The notes under the pieces: model-generated
Told to the model about the DNA's origin: nothing
The model's input: the letters and a program-made list of their open reading frames with translations, nothing else
The model's database searches: none
Origin: Hungatella sp.
GTDB lineage: Bacteria > Bacillota > Clostridia > Lachnospirales > Lachnospiraceae
DNA: 47,296 nucleotides
NCBI GenBank assembly: GCA_022796015.1
Contig: JAAWHU010000018.1
Location: forward strand, 1 to 47,296
Direction: 5' to 3'
Translations under genes and position numbers: made by a program
Part shown: positions 25,897 to 34,373 of the stretch, one piece after another
Layout: each line of letters begins with the position of its first letter
How positions within the stretch are numbered: the stretch's first letter is position 1

Positions 25897-25925
25897 ATTT
25901 TACTACATTTTTGTATTTTAGACAA
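25897..25925 (-). promoter_or_regulatory. Sigma-A promoter of the hisZ-G-D-B operon
   Basis: Minus strand: TTGTCT (25920-25925), 17-bp spacer, TAAAAT (25897-25902). The leader before hisZ is only about 33 nt, too short for a T-box or attenuator. Confidence 0.7.
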
Positions 25926-25955
25926 TAAAAAGAACATGACAAACAAAAGAGTAAC

Positions 25956-26007
25956 AATAAAAGAGGCTGCCCCTTAGCAGACTCTCGCCTGCTTCGCAGC
26001 AACCTCT
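25956..26007 (-). terminator. Probable terminator of the HPr gene
   Basis: Minus strand: CAGAGGTTGCTG pairs imperfectly with CAGCCTCT, with an inner GCAG/CTGC stem, followed by TTTTATTG. It lies between the HPr stop (26029) and the his promoter. Confidence 0.5.
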
Positions 26008-26028
26008 GTTCCATCCTTAAGTACCGGA

Positions 26029-26295
26029 TTACATCTCGCCCAAGCCGCTCTCAATGGCCTTGGAGATGGTCTCCATAGCTTCCGCCTCGTCCTCACCATC
26101 ACAGATCAGGTTGATCTCGGTTCCGCACTTAATGCCGGCAGCCATAACGTTCAGTACGCTCTTGGCAATCACTCTCTTCTCACCGCACTCGATGATAACG
26201 TCGCACTTAAACTTCATAGCGGTCTGGGACAGCACCCCTGCCGGTCTTAAGTGAAGACCTGATGGATTCACTACTGTTAATGTCTTTGAAAGCAT
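26029..26295 (-). CDS. HPr-family phosphocarrier protein
   Basis: 88-aa small cytoplasmic phosphocarrier of the sugar phosphotransferase system. The active-site His15 is in NPSGLHLRPAG. The regulatory Ser of Firmicute HPr appears retained in AKSVLNVM (KS of the KSIMGVM motif), so HPr kinase control and CcpA-type catabolite repression are plausible. Start at 26295 (MLSKTL) with AAGGAG 9 nt upstream; the longer ATG at 26331 is in the leader. Single-gene unit with its own strong promoter; no Enzyme I gene is nearby, and it could be a divergent HPr paralogue. Confidence 0.92.
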   Translation of the reverse strand: MLSKTLTVVNPSGLHLRPAGVLSQTAMKFKCDVIIECGEKRVIAKSVLNVMAAGIKCGTEINLICDGEDEAEAMETISKAIESGLGEM

Positions 26296-26324
26296 AATAT
26301 CATTCTCCTTCTTATCCTTATTTT

Positions 26325-26373
26325 GGTACAACCCTCGTACCTAAATTTTAGTACAATTCCTTACCAGTGTCAA
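26325..26373 (-). promoter_or_regulatory. Sigma-A promoter and leader hairpin of the HPr gene
   Basis: Minus strand: TTGACA (26368-26373), 17-bp spacer, TAAAAT (26345-26350). The -35 overlaps the queH stop codon. Just downstream is the inverted repeat GGTACaaccctcGTACC (26325-26341), near the expected start of transcription, a possible operator or leader hairpin. Confidence 0.75.
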
Positions 26374-27011
26374 GTACGAATAGAATATATGCATCCACAA
26401 TAATTCTGCCGGTAAAGATCATATTCCTTGGAAAGCTCCAGGGACCGTTTATATCCGTCTCTCTTTTTAAAATCCGATGAGAGATAAGCCACCTTATACT
26501 CCTCCCCCAGCTTTTCCCCGATGTCATTGAGCTTTCCCGCAGGCTTCAAGGGACTAATGGTTAGAGTGGTCGTAAAATAATCGAATCCGCCTTCCGAGGC
26601 CGCCCGGGCCGCTTCCTTAAGCCGCAGTTCATAGCATTTCTCACATCTTTTTCCGCCTTCCGGCTCCTTCTCAAGGCCCTTCACCGTCTCATAAAATTCT
26701 GCCGGTTCATATCTCCCCTCAAGCATGGTAACCTTGTGAACAAAGGGCATTCTGGCAATAAGCCCCTCCTCCTCCTTCACCCTCATCTCGTATTCCTTTG
26801 GGGGATAGATATTAGGGTTGTAATACAGAACGGTTATCTCAAAATACCGGGAAAGATACTCCAGCACATAGCTGCTGCAGGGAGCACAGCAGCTGTGAAG
26901 AAGAAGCCGGGGCACCCTTCCTTCCCTGTTCAGCTTTTCTAAAAGCTTGTCAAGTTCCTTCTGATAGTTCCGGTTTCCGGTGTTTCCCGTCTTTTTGCAG
27001 GCAGCATCCAT
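26370..27011 (-). CDS. queH: Epoxyqueuosine reductase QueH
   Basis: 213-aa iron-sulfur enzyme reducing epoxyqueuosine to queuosine in tRNA, the non-cobalamin alternative to QueG (formerly DUF208). Signature cysteines: HSCCAPC near residue 40 and RCEKCY near 103. YNPNIYPPKEYE and LTISPLKPAGKLNDIG are family landmarks; the C-terminus ends RQNYCGC. Start ATG 27011 with AAGGATT just upstream. Repeat copy 4 separates it from the LysM gene; originally the two were about 25 bp apart. Confidence 0.93.
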   Translation of the reverse strand: MDAACKKTGNTGNRNYQKELDKLLEKLNREGRVPRLLLHSCCAPCSSYVLEYLSRYFEITVLYYNPNIYPPKEYEMRVKEEEGLIARMPFVHKVTMLEGRYEPAEFYETVKGLEKEPEGGKRCEKCYELRLKEAARAASEGGFDYFTTTLTISPLKPAGKLNDIGEKLGEEYKVAYLSSDFKKRDGYKRSLELSKEYDLYRQNYCGCIYSIRT

Positions 27012-27033
27012 AATCCTTGTGATTCCTTTCTCA

Positions 27034-27043
27034 ATGATGAACC
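27034..27043. repeat. Direct repeat flanking element copy 4 (left)
   Basis: ATGATGAACC, identical to 27258-27267; interpreted as a 10-bp target-site duplication. Confidence 0.75.
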
Positions 27044-27257
27044 TATAGGTAATTGTGAAACTCGAACCTTATGAATATTCTGACCATATCTTGCAGGAAA
27101 AGACATTTGCACCATGAAAATGAGACCATAGAACACAAGAGGGTCTAACCCCGACTGGGTTCTGCTTTACTGGGCTCATTGGAATGCCCGGTGCAACCGG
27201 CTTTGGATGCAAGATATGGTCAGAATATTCTCTCAGCTTTGACTTCCGCAATCACTT
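27044..27257 (-). repeat. Interspersed foldback element, copy 4
   Basis: Again exactly 214 bp between direct repeats. Core inverted repeats are at 27073-27090 (GAATATTCTGACCATATC) and 27213-27230 (exact complement); outer arms are ATAGGTAATTG and CAATCACTT. Inner segments also pair: TTTGCACCA with TGGTGCAA, ATGAG with CTCAT, AGAACACA with TGGGTTCT. The whole element can fold into one long stem. It provides the last Lys codon and TGA stop of the LysM gene. Confidence 0.92.
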
Positions 27258-28616
27258 ATGATGAACCCTCTTAAACAAAACGCTTAAGGGGATCTCCAGC
27301 TTCTGACCCGGATAGATCAGATCCGGCTTCCTGATATGATTAGTCCAATAGGAGGCGATCTCATAGGCCAGATCAGGGTCCTCCCCATAATATTGGGCGA
27401 TCCTGGACAAATTCTCCCCCTCCTTCACCTGATGGTAGTAGGGAAGAGCCACAAAAGTACTCATAATCCGTTCTCTCACCGGAGCATAATAGACATTTTC
27501 CTTCTGCCTTGAGCCGGGGAAGGTCTCGAACACAATCACCCAGTTCTCGTTGTAAGGCTTGGTTATGGGAATATACACGGCCGCCTGGCGCAGAATCTTA
27601 TGGGGATCGTCTTTATCGCAGAGCTCCACCTCCACACAGACAAACTCATGGTACTGATTCTTAAAGGGCTTGGTGTTAAAGGCGATGATCTGGCTTTTCA
27701 CGTCTTCTTCCATGGCAGTGCCCAAAAGACGATACAGGAAATCCGCTGACTCCACATAGGCTTTTATGGACTCCTTGGAAGAAAAATCATTGGCTTTCCA
27801 CTCATGAAATACAAGAATCCGTCCATAGTCCTTCTCAGGCTCCAGGGTCAGCTCCACCTCCCAGCTTCTCACACTGAATTTGCCCAGATTGCACCATACT
27901 ACAATCTCAGCAGATTCCTTATCCGCCTTTTTCAGGTCATAGATCAGAAGCCAGTCCGAGTCCTTTTCCCGCAGAACCAGTTCATACTCCTCGCCTATGG
28001 GCTTTCCCATGACCTCTTCCAGATATCCGTTGATTCCGCCGCCTTCTATATACTTCTGAACCTCCTCTGTGGTTCCCTCCAGGTTCTCGTCAAAGTATTC
28101 GGCCCAGTCGCGGATATATCCGCCGGAAGCCTCCTCCTCCCATTCCGGGACAAAGGTTAAAGGGCTGGCATCTGTGGCCCCCACATACCAGTCCCAGGGA
28201 TATTCCATATAAAATACATTGCTGCAGAAGGCCTTGTGGTCGTATTCCTGCCCGTCGGCTGTCCTGCAATCCGTAAGATCCAACCCCATAAATTTTAAAT
28301 AAATCTTAGGAAAGTCCTCATAGGAGTGCGTGGAATCCTCCTGCCTGCTTCTGGATTCAGGGCTGGCTTCTGCTTCCTTTACATACTGGTCATAGCTCCC
28401 ATCCTCCATGCAATCCACCCCGCCTACAATATAGGCGGAAAAAACACTCCGGGCACAGGAGGCGGATGCTTCCTTCTTCGACGCTTCTTCCCTCGACATT
28501 TCCTCTGCTCCGGTTTCCGTCCCCTTCCCATCTATGTACATATGATAAGGGATAGAAGGCAGCCCCATCCATCCGAAAAATGCAGCCAGCAATATCTGCA
28601 GCAAAACCATATTCAT
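27252..28616 (-). CDS. LysM-domain protein, membrane-anchored
   Basis: 454 aa. An N-terminal hydrophobic segment (MVLLQILLAAFFGWMGLPSI) is a signal anchor or signal peptide. A long acidic extracytoplasmic region of no recognised family follows. The C-terminus is one LysM domain (YHQVKEGENLSRIAQYYG ... LIYPGQKLEIPLS) that should bind peptidoglycan. I start at 28616 because AAAGGGGG lies 8 nt upstream; an upstream ATG at 28670 lies in the rpoD terminator. The stop codon now comes from repeat copy 4; the ancestral protein would end KRVHH at a TGA, one residue shorter. Confidence 0.82.
   Translation of the reverse strand: MNMVLLQILLAAFFGWMGLPSIPYHMYIDGKGTETGAEEMSREEASKKEASASCARSVFSAYIVGGVDCMEDGSYDQYVKEAEASPESRSRQEDSTHSYEDFPKIYLKFMGLDLTDCRTADGQEYDHKAFCSNVFYMEYPWDWYVGATDASPLTFVPEWEEEASGGYIRDWAEYFDENLEGTTEEVQKYIEGGGINGYLEEVMGKPIGEEYELVLREKDSDWLLIYDLKKADKESAEIVVWCNLGKFSVRSWEVELTLEPEKDYGRILVFHEWKANDFSSKESIKAYVESADFLYRLLGTAMEEDVKSQIIAFNTKPFKNQYHEFVCVEVELCDKDDPHKILRQAAVYIPITKPYNENWVIVFETFPGSRQKENVYYAPVRERIMSTFVALPYYHQVKEGENLSRIAQYYGEDPDLAYEIASYWTNHIRKPDLIYPGQKLEIPLSVLFKRVHHK
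27258..27267. repeat. Direct repeat flanking element copy 4 (right)
   Basis: Second copy of ATGATGAACC, encoding the final Val-His-His of the LysM protein. Confidence 0.75.
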
Positions 28617-28651
28617 ACAAAATACCCCCTTTCCCTGCTCCGCTGCCACAT

Positions 28652-28684
28652 AAAAAGGCAAGAGCTCCATCCTCCTGCCTTTTT
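28652..28684 (-). terminator. rpoD terminator
   Basis: AAAAAGGCAAGAG (28652-28664) pairs with CTCCTGCCTTTTT (28672-28684): a 13-bp stem with one G-U, a 7-nt loop and T-runs on both sides. It lies 43 bp after the rpoD stop and only 36 bp before the LysM start codon. Confidence 0.85.
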
Positions 28685-28727
28685 CTCTTCCTATCGTAAA
28701 TCCTACCTGCTTCCGCAATCCGGTTCC

Positions 28728-29858
28728 TTACAGAAAATCCCGGATTCTCTTGCTTCTCACCGGATTCCTCAGCTTCCGCAGAGCCTTCGCCTCGATCTGA
28801 CGAATCCTCTCCCTTGTGACATTAAAGGCCTTTCCAACCTCCTCGAGAGTTCTGGGATGTCCATCCTCCAGGCCGAAACGCAGAACAATCACCTGACGCT
28901 CTCTCTCCTTTAAGTCTCCAAGAAGCGCATCAATATGCTCCTTAAGCATGACGGATTCCACATTGCCCTCCGGTGTGAGAACATTGTTGTCCGCCACAAA
29001 ATCTCCCAAGTTAGAATCATCCTCCTCACCGATGGGAGTCTCCAAAGAAGCCGGCTCCCTTGCAATCTGCATAATCTCCATGACCTTGTCCTCGGACATC
29101 TCCAAGGCCTCGGCAAGCTCCGGTACGGATGGTTCATATCCCAGTTCCAGAGTCAGCTTCCTCTGCATCTTTGACATCTTGTTGATGGTCTCTACCATAT
29201 GGACCGGTACACGGATCGTCCTGGCCTGATCAGCCAAGGCCCTGGTTACGGACTGCCGGATCCACCAGGTCGCATATGTACTTAGCTTATATCCTTTTGT
29301 ATAGTCGAACTTCTCCACCCCTTTGATAAGGCCCAGATTCCCCTCCTGAACCAGATCAAGGAAGCTCATTCCTCTTCCTGTGTAACGCTTGGCAATGCTG
29401 ACCACCAGTCTGAGATTCGCCTCAATCAGACGATCCTTCGCCTGCTCGTCCCCATCTGCCTTTCTCTTGGCAAGCTCCAGTTCCTCATCGGCAGTCAGAA
29501 GCGGTACGGTACCGATCTCCTTTAAGTACATCCGCACAGGATCCTCCGTGCCGATTCCCTCCAAAAGATCGATGGCATCCAGGTCAATGTCTTCCTCCTC
29601 CGAGTCCTTCATGAAGCTGTCGTCCACGTCATCATCCAGAAGCAGCGGTTCCTCTGCCAGAATGCTGTCGTCTATGAGAGGCACGACGTCAATACCTCTC
29701 TTCTCCAGGTAGGAATAGATCTGCTCCATCTGCTCCGTGGAGAGATCGTCACCGGTAAAGAAATTATTGATCTCCGTTACGTCCAGTGCATTGTGTTTTC
29801 CCTTTGCAAACTCCACAAGCTTGCCCAGTTTTTCTAAAAATATATTTTTTTCCACCAA
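28728..29858 (-). CDS. rpoD: Primary RNA polymerase sigma factor
   Basis: 376-aa housekeeping sigma-70 (SigA). An N-terminal region 1.1-like part is followed by an acidic linker, region 1.2 ([11 protein letters not shown]), 2.1-2.4 ([44 protein letters not shown]), region 3 and 4.2 ([28 protein letters not shown]). The start appears to be TTG 29858, 6 nt after AAAGGG, or GTG 29855; no ATG fits. dnaG, the usual upstream neighbour in Firmicutes, is absent; a lipid kinase gene is there instead. Own promoter and terminator. Confidence 0.97.
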   Translation of the reverse strand: MVEKNIFLEKLGKLVEFAKGKHNALDVTEINNFFTGDDLSTEQMEQIYSYLEKRGIDVVPLIDDSILAEEPLLLDDDVDDSFMKDSEEEDIDLDAIDLLEGIGTEDPVRMYLKEIGTVPLLTADEELELAKRKADGDEQAKDRLIEANLRLVVSIAKRYTGRGMSFLDLVQEGNLGLIKGVEKFDYTKGYKLSTYATWWIRQSVTRALADQARTIRVPVHMVETINKMSKMQRKLTLELGYEPSVPELAEALEMSEDKVMEIMQIAREPASLETPIGEEDDSNLGDFVADNNVLTPEGNVESVMLKEHIDALLGDLKERERQVIVLRFGLEDGHPRTLEEVGKAFNVTRERIRQIEAKALRKLRNPVRSKRIRDFL

Positions 29859-29906
29859 ACAACGCCCTTTCGTCTATGGTTTCTGATGTTGCTATTTAAC
29901 TAATTT

Positions 29907-29935
29907 ATTATATACTACAACTGATTTTTTTTCAA
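29907..29935 (-). promoter_or_regulatory. Sigma-A promoter of rpoD
   Basis: Minus strand: TTGAAA (29930-29935), 17-bp spacer, TATAAT (29907-29912), about 50 bp before the TTG start. Confidence 0.75.
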
Positions 29936-29986
29936 CGTTTTTTTGCAAAACTTATCAAAAATTCCTAACAATCGTCACTGTTCGTG

Positions 29987-30886
29987 TCACTGCTCACACA
30001 TCTTTGTCATAATATGGATTTTCCGGCTGAGATTTTCGATCTCCACCTCCGTCCTGGAGCCTCCGAATTCCCCATCGAGCACCCAGTCCACCGGCTCCTG
30101 GCATGTGATCTTCAGCTTTGATGCCTTGAACCGGTACACATACTCGCTCTGTTCCCCCTTCTGAATCATGGAGGCAAGAATGGTCTTTAGCTCCATGGCC
30201 GTCTTGGGAGTCCGGATCATGAGAACCTCAAAAAGGCCGTCATTGAGGGCCACGTCATCCTTCACCAGGCCTTTAAATCCGCCTACGCTTATGGTGTTGG
30301 TCACCATTCCGAAGACAAAATCCCCATCAAGAACCATTTGTTCCGATTCCAGATGCATGGAATAAGACTTGATATTGGCAAGGCTCTTCATTCCCTCCAG
30401 CATATAGGCCTGATGGCCCAGAAGATTTTTCTTCTCCTGAGGCGTCATATAAGACACCTCCGTAAACATACCGAAGGCAGCAACATACACAAAATTTCTC
30501 TCCCGGCAGAACTGCCCGATGTCAATGGCATAGGGTTCTCCCGTTACCACCTGGTCCGCTGCCTTTACCATGTTGGAGGGAATCTTTAAGCTGGAGGCAA
30601 AATCATTGGTGGAGCCTGCAGGTATATATCCTAAAAGAGGTGGGTTTTGTAACTGTATCATCCCCGATATGGTCTCGCTTAAAGTGCCGTCGCCTCCGCT
30701 GCAGACCACCATATCCGCCATTCCTCCCCTGCTTTTTGCAGTCTCCATGGCGTCTAAAGGCTCCTGGGTAATGTGGAGATCCACCCTCCATCCATGTTTT
30801 ACAAAAATGTCTGCAATATCCAAAAGCTGGGATTTAATCTGGGCCTTTCCTGCTCTGGGATTGATGATAAAAAGTAGTGTTCCCAT
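29987..30886 (-). CDS. Diacylglycerol/lipid kinase family protein
   Basis: 299-aa kinase of the DagK/YegS/sphingosine-kinase fold, phosphorylating a lipid such as diacylglycerol at the membrane. NPRAGK near the N-terminus and GGDGTLSE (nucleotide loop) are diagnostic; PAGSTNDFA and the DGLFEVLMIR C-terminal half follow. YegS-like and DgkB-like members cannot be told apart here. AGGAGG is 9 nt upstream. Last gene of the unit running from patatin to here. Confidence 0.9.
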   Translation of the reverse strand: MGTLLFIINPRAGKAQIKSQLLDIADIFVKHGWRVDLHITQEPLDAMETAKSRGGMADMVVCSGGDGTLSETISGMIQLQNPPLLGYIPAGSTNDFASSLKIPSNMVKAADQVVTGEPYAIDIGQFCRERNFVYVAAFGMFTEVSYMTPQEKKNLLGHQAYMLEGMKSLANIKSYSMHLESEQMVLDGDFVFGMVTNTISVGGFKGLVKDDVALNDGLFEVLMIRTPKTAMELKTILASMIQKGEQSEYVYRFKASKLKITCQEPVDWVLDGEFGGSRTEVEIENLSRKIHIMTKMCEQ

Positions 30887-30907
30887 AGAGGCTGTCCTCC
30901 TTCTTTT

Positions 30908-32017
30908 TCATGATTCTCCGTTTATTCGTTTTATATACGCCGAAAATGCGTTGGGGAGAGGATATTTTGTCCGAATCTCATGGCGGCTGACAAAAAGGTA
31001 TTTCTTTGGCAATGTTCCCTCCAAAAAGATATGATACCCTTCCATATGCCATTCCACATGGCTGAAAATATGCTTTGCCTCTCCCGCCGCCTCCATCCTC
31101 TCCACACGGCCGCCCTGTTCCGTTAGAAATTCCGCGACCTCCTCCTCTGTAAGGCGCCCCTCCACATTGGGGAACTGGTAAAGGGAGGCTAAAAGACCTG
31201 TATCCGGCCTTTTCTCTATGGCAATTTTGCCTTCTGATTCCAGAATCAGTACGGTCCTCTTCTCCTGGCGTCTGGGCTTTTTGGGCGTCTTGTAGGGAAT
31301 GGAGTCCAACAGCCCCTCCTTTCTTGCCAGACAGAGAGAAAATAAGGGACACTCCCCGCATTTAGGCTGGCCGTTGGGAACGCAGACCACGGCGCCGATC
31401 TCAATTAATCCCTGGTTAAAATCGCCGGGCCTCTCCTTTGGCATAATGGTTTTCAGATCCTCCTCCATCTGCCTCTTCACCGAGGCCTTTAAGATGTCCT
31501 CCCTGCTTGCCAGGATCCGGGAGATCACACGCAGCACATTGCCGTCCACAGCAGGAACCCGGAGCCCATAGGCAATGGAAGCAATGGCTCCCGCCGTATA
31601 GCTTCCGATTCCCGGAAGCTTCTTAAGCTCCCCATAGGAGGCGGGAAGACGGCCCTCCCATTGTTCCATCATAATTCCGGCTGCCTTTTTAAGATTCCTG
31701 GCCCGGTTATAGTACCCTAACCCCTCCCACCGCTTTAAAAGCAGCTCCTCCGGAGCCTGGGCCAAAGCCTTTACATCAGGAAAAGCCTCCATGAAACGGG
31801 CAAAATAGGGCTTTACCGCCTCCACCCTGGTCTGCTGCAGCATGATCTCCGAGATCCACACTCGGTACGGGTGGGGGTTTTCCCTCCACGGAAGAATCCT
31901 TGCATGATCCCCGTACCAGGAAAGCAAGGGGCCTTCCATGGCCTTCATCCGTTCGATCCGCCCTAAAGGCTCAGATTCCGGTTCCAGAATCTGCAGTTTA
32001 TCATATAAATGTTCCAT
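30908..32017 (-). CDS. mutY: A/G-specific adenine glycosylase
   Basis: 369-aa base-excision enzyme removing A mispaired with 8-oxoG. Helix-hairpin-helix LPGIGSYTAGAIAS with the catalytic Asp in VPAVDGNVLRV; catalytic Glu in MLQQTRVEAV; a [4Fe-4S] cluster CVPNGQPKCGECPLFSLC (C-x6-C-x2-C-x5-C); and a C-terminal NUDIX-like recognition domain (KIAIEKRP ... FSHVEWHMEGY). I choose the start at 32017 (MEHLYDK) with GAGGAG just upstream rather than the longer 32071. Co-transcribed with birA and the lipid kinase. Confidence 0.93.
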   Translation of the reverse strand: MEHLYDKLQILEPESEPLGRIERMKAMEGPLLSWYGDHARILPWRENPHPYRVWISEIMLQQTRVEAVKPYFARFMEAFPDVKALAQAPEELLLKRWEGLGYYNRARNLKKAAGIMMEQWEGRLPASYGELKKLPGIGSYTAGAIASIAYGLRVPAVDGNVLRVISRILASREDILKASVKRQMEEDLKTIMPKERPGDFNQGLIEIGAVVCVPNGQPKCGECPLFSLCLARKEGLLDSIPYKTPKKPRRQEKRTVLILESEGKIAIEKRPDTGLLASLYQFPNVEGRLTEEEVAEFLTEQGGRVERMEAAGEAKHIFSHVEWHMEGYHIFLEGTLPKKYLFVSRHEIRTKYPLPNAFSAYIKRINGES

Positions 32018-32084
32018 ATACTCCTCTGTCCTGCCAACAGAAAATGCCGATTTCATCCTCCAAACCGGCATATTTCCTCACACC

Positions 32085-33065
32085 TCACACATATCCATAA
32101 ATGCCCCGCACAGATACTTCCCCTGAAAGGACTTTGCAGAGCTGCCCATCCTCACGCTCCACCAAAAGCTCTCCTCCTCTGTGGATTCCCCGGCAGATTC
32201 CGCTGTAAGCCCCGGCAGGGTCCATGACCGTCACCTGACGGTTCATGTTAGCCAGACGGCTCTCATAGGCTTCTTTTAAAGAGGACAGATCTCCTTTCTC
32301 CTGAAAAATCTTGTAATACCGTTCAAAAGCCCTGGCCACAGCTCCCATCAAGGGCGCCCTTTTTAATTTCTCTCCCATCTCCAGATACAGAGAGGTAGCG
32401 GTCTTTGACAATTCCTCCGGAAACTCTTCCATATTAACATTGATTCCGATTCCCACCACCACATACTGGATGGTCTCCAGCTCCGTCCACATCTCCGTCA
32501 GAATCCCGCAGATCTTCCTGCCGTTTAACACCAGGTCATTGGGCCACTTGATCTGTGCCGGAATACGGGCATACTCATAGATCCCCTCCGAGACTCCCAG
32601 GGCCGCCACCAGAGTCAGCATGGAAGCCTGGGCGGGAGCTATATCCGGCCTGAGTACCAGGCTCATCCAGATTCCCGTTCCCTCAGGGGAGGTCCATCTT
32701 CGTCCGCGCCTTCCCTTTCCTGCATTCTGCTTCTCGGCCACAGCCAGAGTTCCTTCGGGATATCCAGCTTCCGCCAGATGCTTTGCCCTGATATTGGTAG
32801 AGTCCGTCTCCTCATAATATACCACATTCCTGCCGATTATTCCCTGCCCCATGCAGCTTTTAATCTCCGCCTCTGTCATCACGTCTCCGCTCTCTATGAG
32901 ACGGTATCCCCGGTTTCTCACAGCCTCAATCTCATACCCTTCTTTTTGAAGCTGTTTGATTACCTTCCAGACAGCAGTCCGGGATACTCCCAGGCTGCCG
33001 CACAGCTCCTGACCGGACAGGTAGCCTTCCCTCTCTTTTAAAAGCCTGACGATCTCCTCCTTCAT
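32085..33065 (-). CDS. birA: Biotin-protein ligase / biotin operon repressor
   Basis: 326 aa, bifunctional class II BirA. The N-terminal winged helix (SGQELCGSLGVSRTAVWKVIKQLQKEGYEIE) binds DNA. The catalytic domain has GKGRRGRRWTSPEGTGIWMSLVLRP for biotinyl-AMP, KWPNDLVLNGRKICGIL, GIGINVN, and the C-terminal SH3-like domain. It attaches biotin to carboxylases and should repress biotin genes, none of which are in the window. The ribosome site GGAGG lies 6 nt from ATG 33065, only 3 bp after the small membrane gene. Confidence 0.95.
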   Translation of the reverse strand: MKEEIVRLLKEREGYLSGQELCGSLGVSRTAVWKVIKQLQKEGYEIEAVRNRGYRLIESGDVMTEAEIKSCMGQGIIGRNVVYYEETDSTNIRAKHLAEAGYPEGTLAVAEKQNAGKGRRGRRWTSPEGTGIWMSLVLRPDIAPAQASMLTLVAALGVSEGIYEYARIPAQIKWPNDLVLNGRKICGILTEMWTELETIQYVVVGIGINVNMEEFPEELSKTATSLYLEMGEKLKRAPLMGAVARAFERYYKIFQEKGDLSSLKEAYESRLANMNRQVTVMDPAGAYSGICRGIHRGGELLVEREDGQLCKVLSGEVSVRGIYGYV

Positions 33066-33068
33066 ATC

Positions 33069-33380
33069 CTACCTCCAGATGCTGATTCCGCTGAGAATCG
33101 TCATAATCAGCAGAAATACTGCTATCAGCAAAAGTCCTATGGCCAGAACCTTTTTCTTCTTGTCGCGCCCGCTCTGCCTGTACCGGTAGATGCCATTGAC
33201 ACCATTTAAGACGGCAGCCAGCAAAAAGATAAGGGGAAACAATATCATATTGTGCTCCGGATCAATAAATGCGATTACTGCCATGACCACCACCAGAACC
33301 CCGATTATAATATGGAGCCAGTCCAGCATCAGTATGGTATTCCTGGGGCTTCTTCTTTTGCCGTATTGTCCGTATCTCAT
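33069..33380 (-). CDS. Small membrane protein of unknown function
   Basis: 103 aa with three hydrophobic helices (about 21-41, 45-64, 78-100) and a basic loop (YRQSGRDKKKK), orientation inside by the positive-inside rule. I do not recognise a named family. It is packed between argF (3 bp) and birA (3 bp), with AGGAG 9 nt upstream, so it is translated from the same mRNA. Confidence 0.8.
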   Translation of the reverse strand: MRYGQYGKRRSPRNTILMLDWLHIIIGVLVVVMAVIAFIDPEHNMILFPLIFLLAAVLNGVNGIYRYRQSGRDKKKKVLAIGLLLIAVFLLIMTILSGISIWR

Positions 33381-33383
33381 AGA

Positions 33384-34373
33384 TTACTCTCCTAATGTGG
33401 CAGCCATAACTGCCTTTATGGTGTGCATACGGTTCTCCGCCTCATCAAAGACCTTTGAGCGTTCCGATTCAAAAACCTCGTCCGTCACTTCCATATCCCT
33501 GATTCCAAAGCGTTCTCCCATGTCCCTTCCGATTCTTGTCTTTAAGTCATGGAAGGCCGGAAGACAGTGGAGGAATATGGCCTCCTCACCTGCAAGATCC
33601 ATAACCTGTTTTGTCACCTTATAGGGAGTCAGCTCCCGGATCCTCTCCTCCCACACCTCGTCGGGTTCCCCCATGGACACCCACACGTCCGTGTAGATCA
33701 CATGAGCCCCTTTGACTCCTTCCTCCACATTCTCTGTCAGAGTGATGGAAGAGCCTGAGGCCGCGGCATATTCCCGGCACTGATTTACAAGACGCTCTGC
33801 AGGAAAATATTTTTTCGGCCCGCAGGCCACAAAATCCAGGCCCATCTTGGCGCAGGCCACCATAAGGGAATTGCCCATATTATAGCGGGCGTCTCCCATG
33901 TACACCAGCTTGATCCCCTTAAGCCTTCCAAAATGCTCCCTGACCGTCAGAAGATCCGCCAGCATCTGGGTGGGATGATACTCGTTAGTCAATCCGTTCC
34001 ACACGGGAACGTCTGCATATTTGGCCAATTCCTCCACGATCTCCTGACCGTATCCCCGGTACTCGATTCCCTCATACATCCCTGCAAGAACCCTGGCCGT
34101 GTCGGCGATGCTTTCCTTTTTGCCGATCTGTGAGCTTACAGGATCTAAGTAGGTGGTTCCCATCCCCAGGTCGTGGGCCGCAACCTCGAAGGCACACCGG
34201 GTTCTGGTGCTGGTCTTTTCAAAGATCAGAGCCACATTTTTCCCTCTGTGAATATCCATGGGAATCCCTTTCTTCTTCTTCTCCTTCAGCTTCGCCCCAA
34301 GGTCTAAAAGATATTGAATCTCCTCCGGACTGAAGTCTTTTAATGTGAGAAAATCTCTCCCTTTTAAGTTCAT
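33384..34373 (-). CDS. argF: Ornithine carbamoyltransferase
   Basis: 329-aa enzyme making citrulline from ornithine and carbamoyl phosphate in arginine synthesis (or degradation, if the arcB type). Carbamoyl-phosphate loop [14 protein letters not shown], ornithine loop and HPTQ, and FLHCLPAF with the catalytic Cys. Start at 34373 (MNLKGRD) with GAGGAGGAG upstream; it overlaps the patatin stop by an ATGA. The other arg genes are not here, so the role in synthesis versus catabolism is inferred from family resemblance only. Confidence 0.94.
   Translation of the reverse strand: MNLKGRDFLTLKDFSPEEIQYLLDLGAKLKEKKKKGIPMDIHRGKNVALIFEKTSTRTRCAFEVAAHDLGMGTTYLDPVSSQIGKKESIADTARVLAGMYEGIEYRGYGQEIVEELAKYADVPVWNGLTNEYHPTQMLADLLTVREHFGRLKGIKLVYMGDARYNMGNSLMVACAKMGLDFVACGPKKYFPAERLVNQCREYAAASGSSITLTENVEEGVKGAHVIYTDVWVSMGEPDEVWEERIRELTPYKVTKQVMDLAGEEAIFLHCLPAFHDLKTRIGRDMGERFGIRDMEVTDEVFESERSKVFDEAENRMHTIKAVMAATLGE

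Noticed and set aside
25857-25925. T-box leader for the his operon
   Set aside because: The predicted leader is only about 33 nt; no specifier loop or antiterminator.
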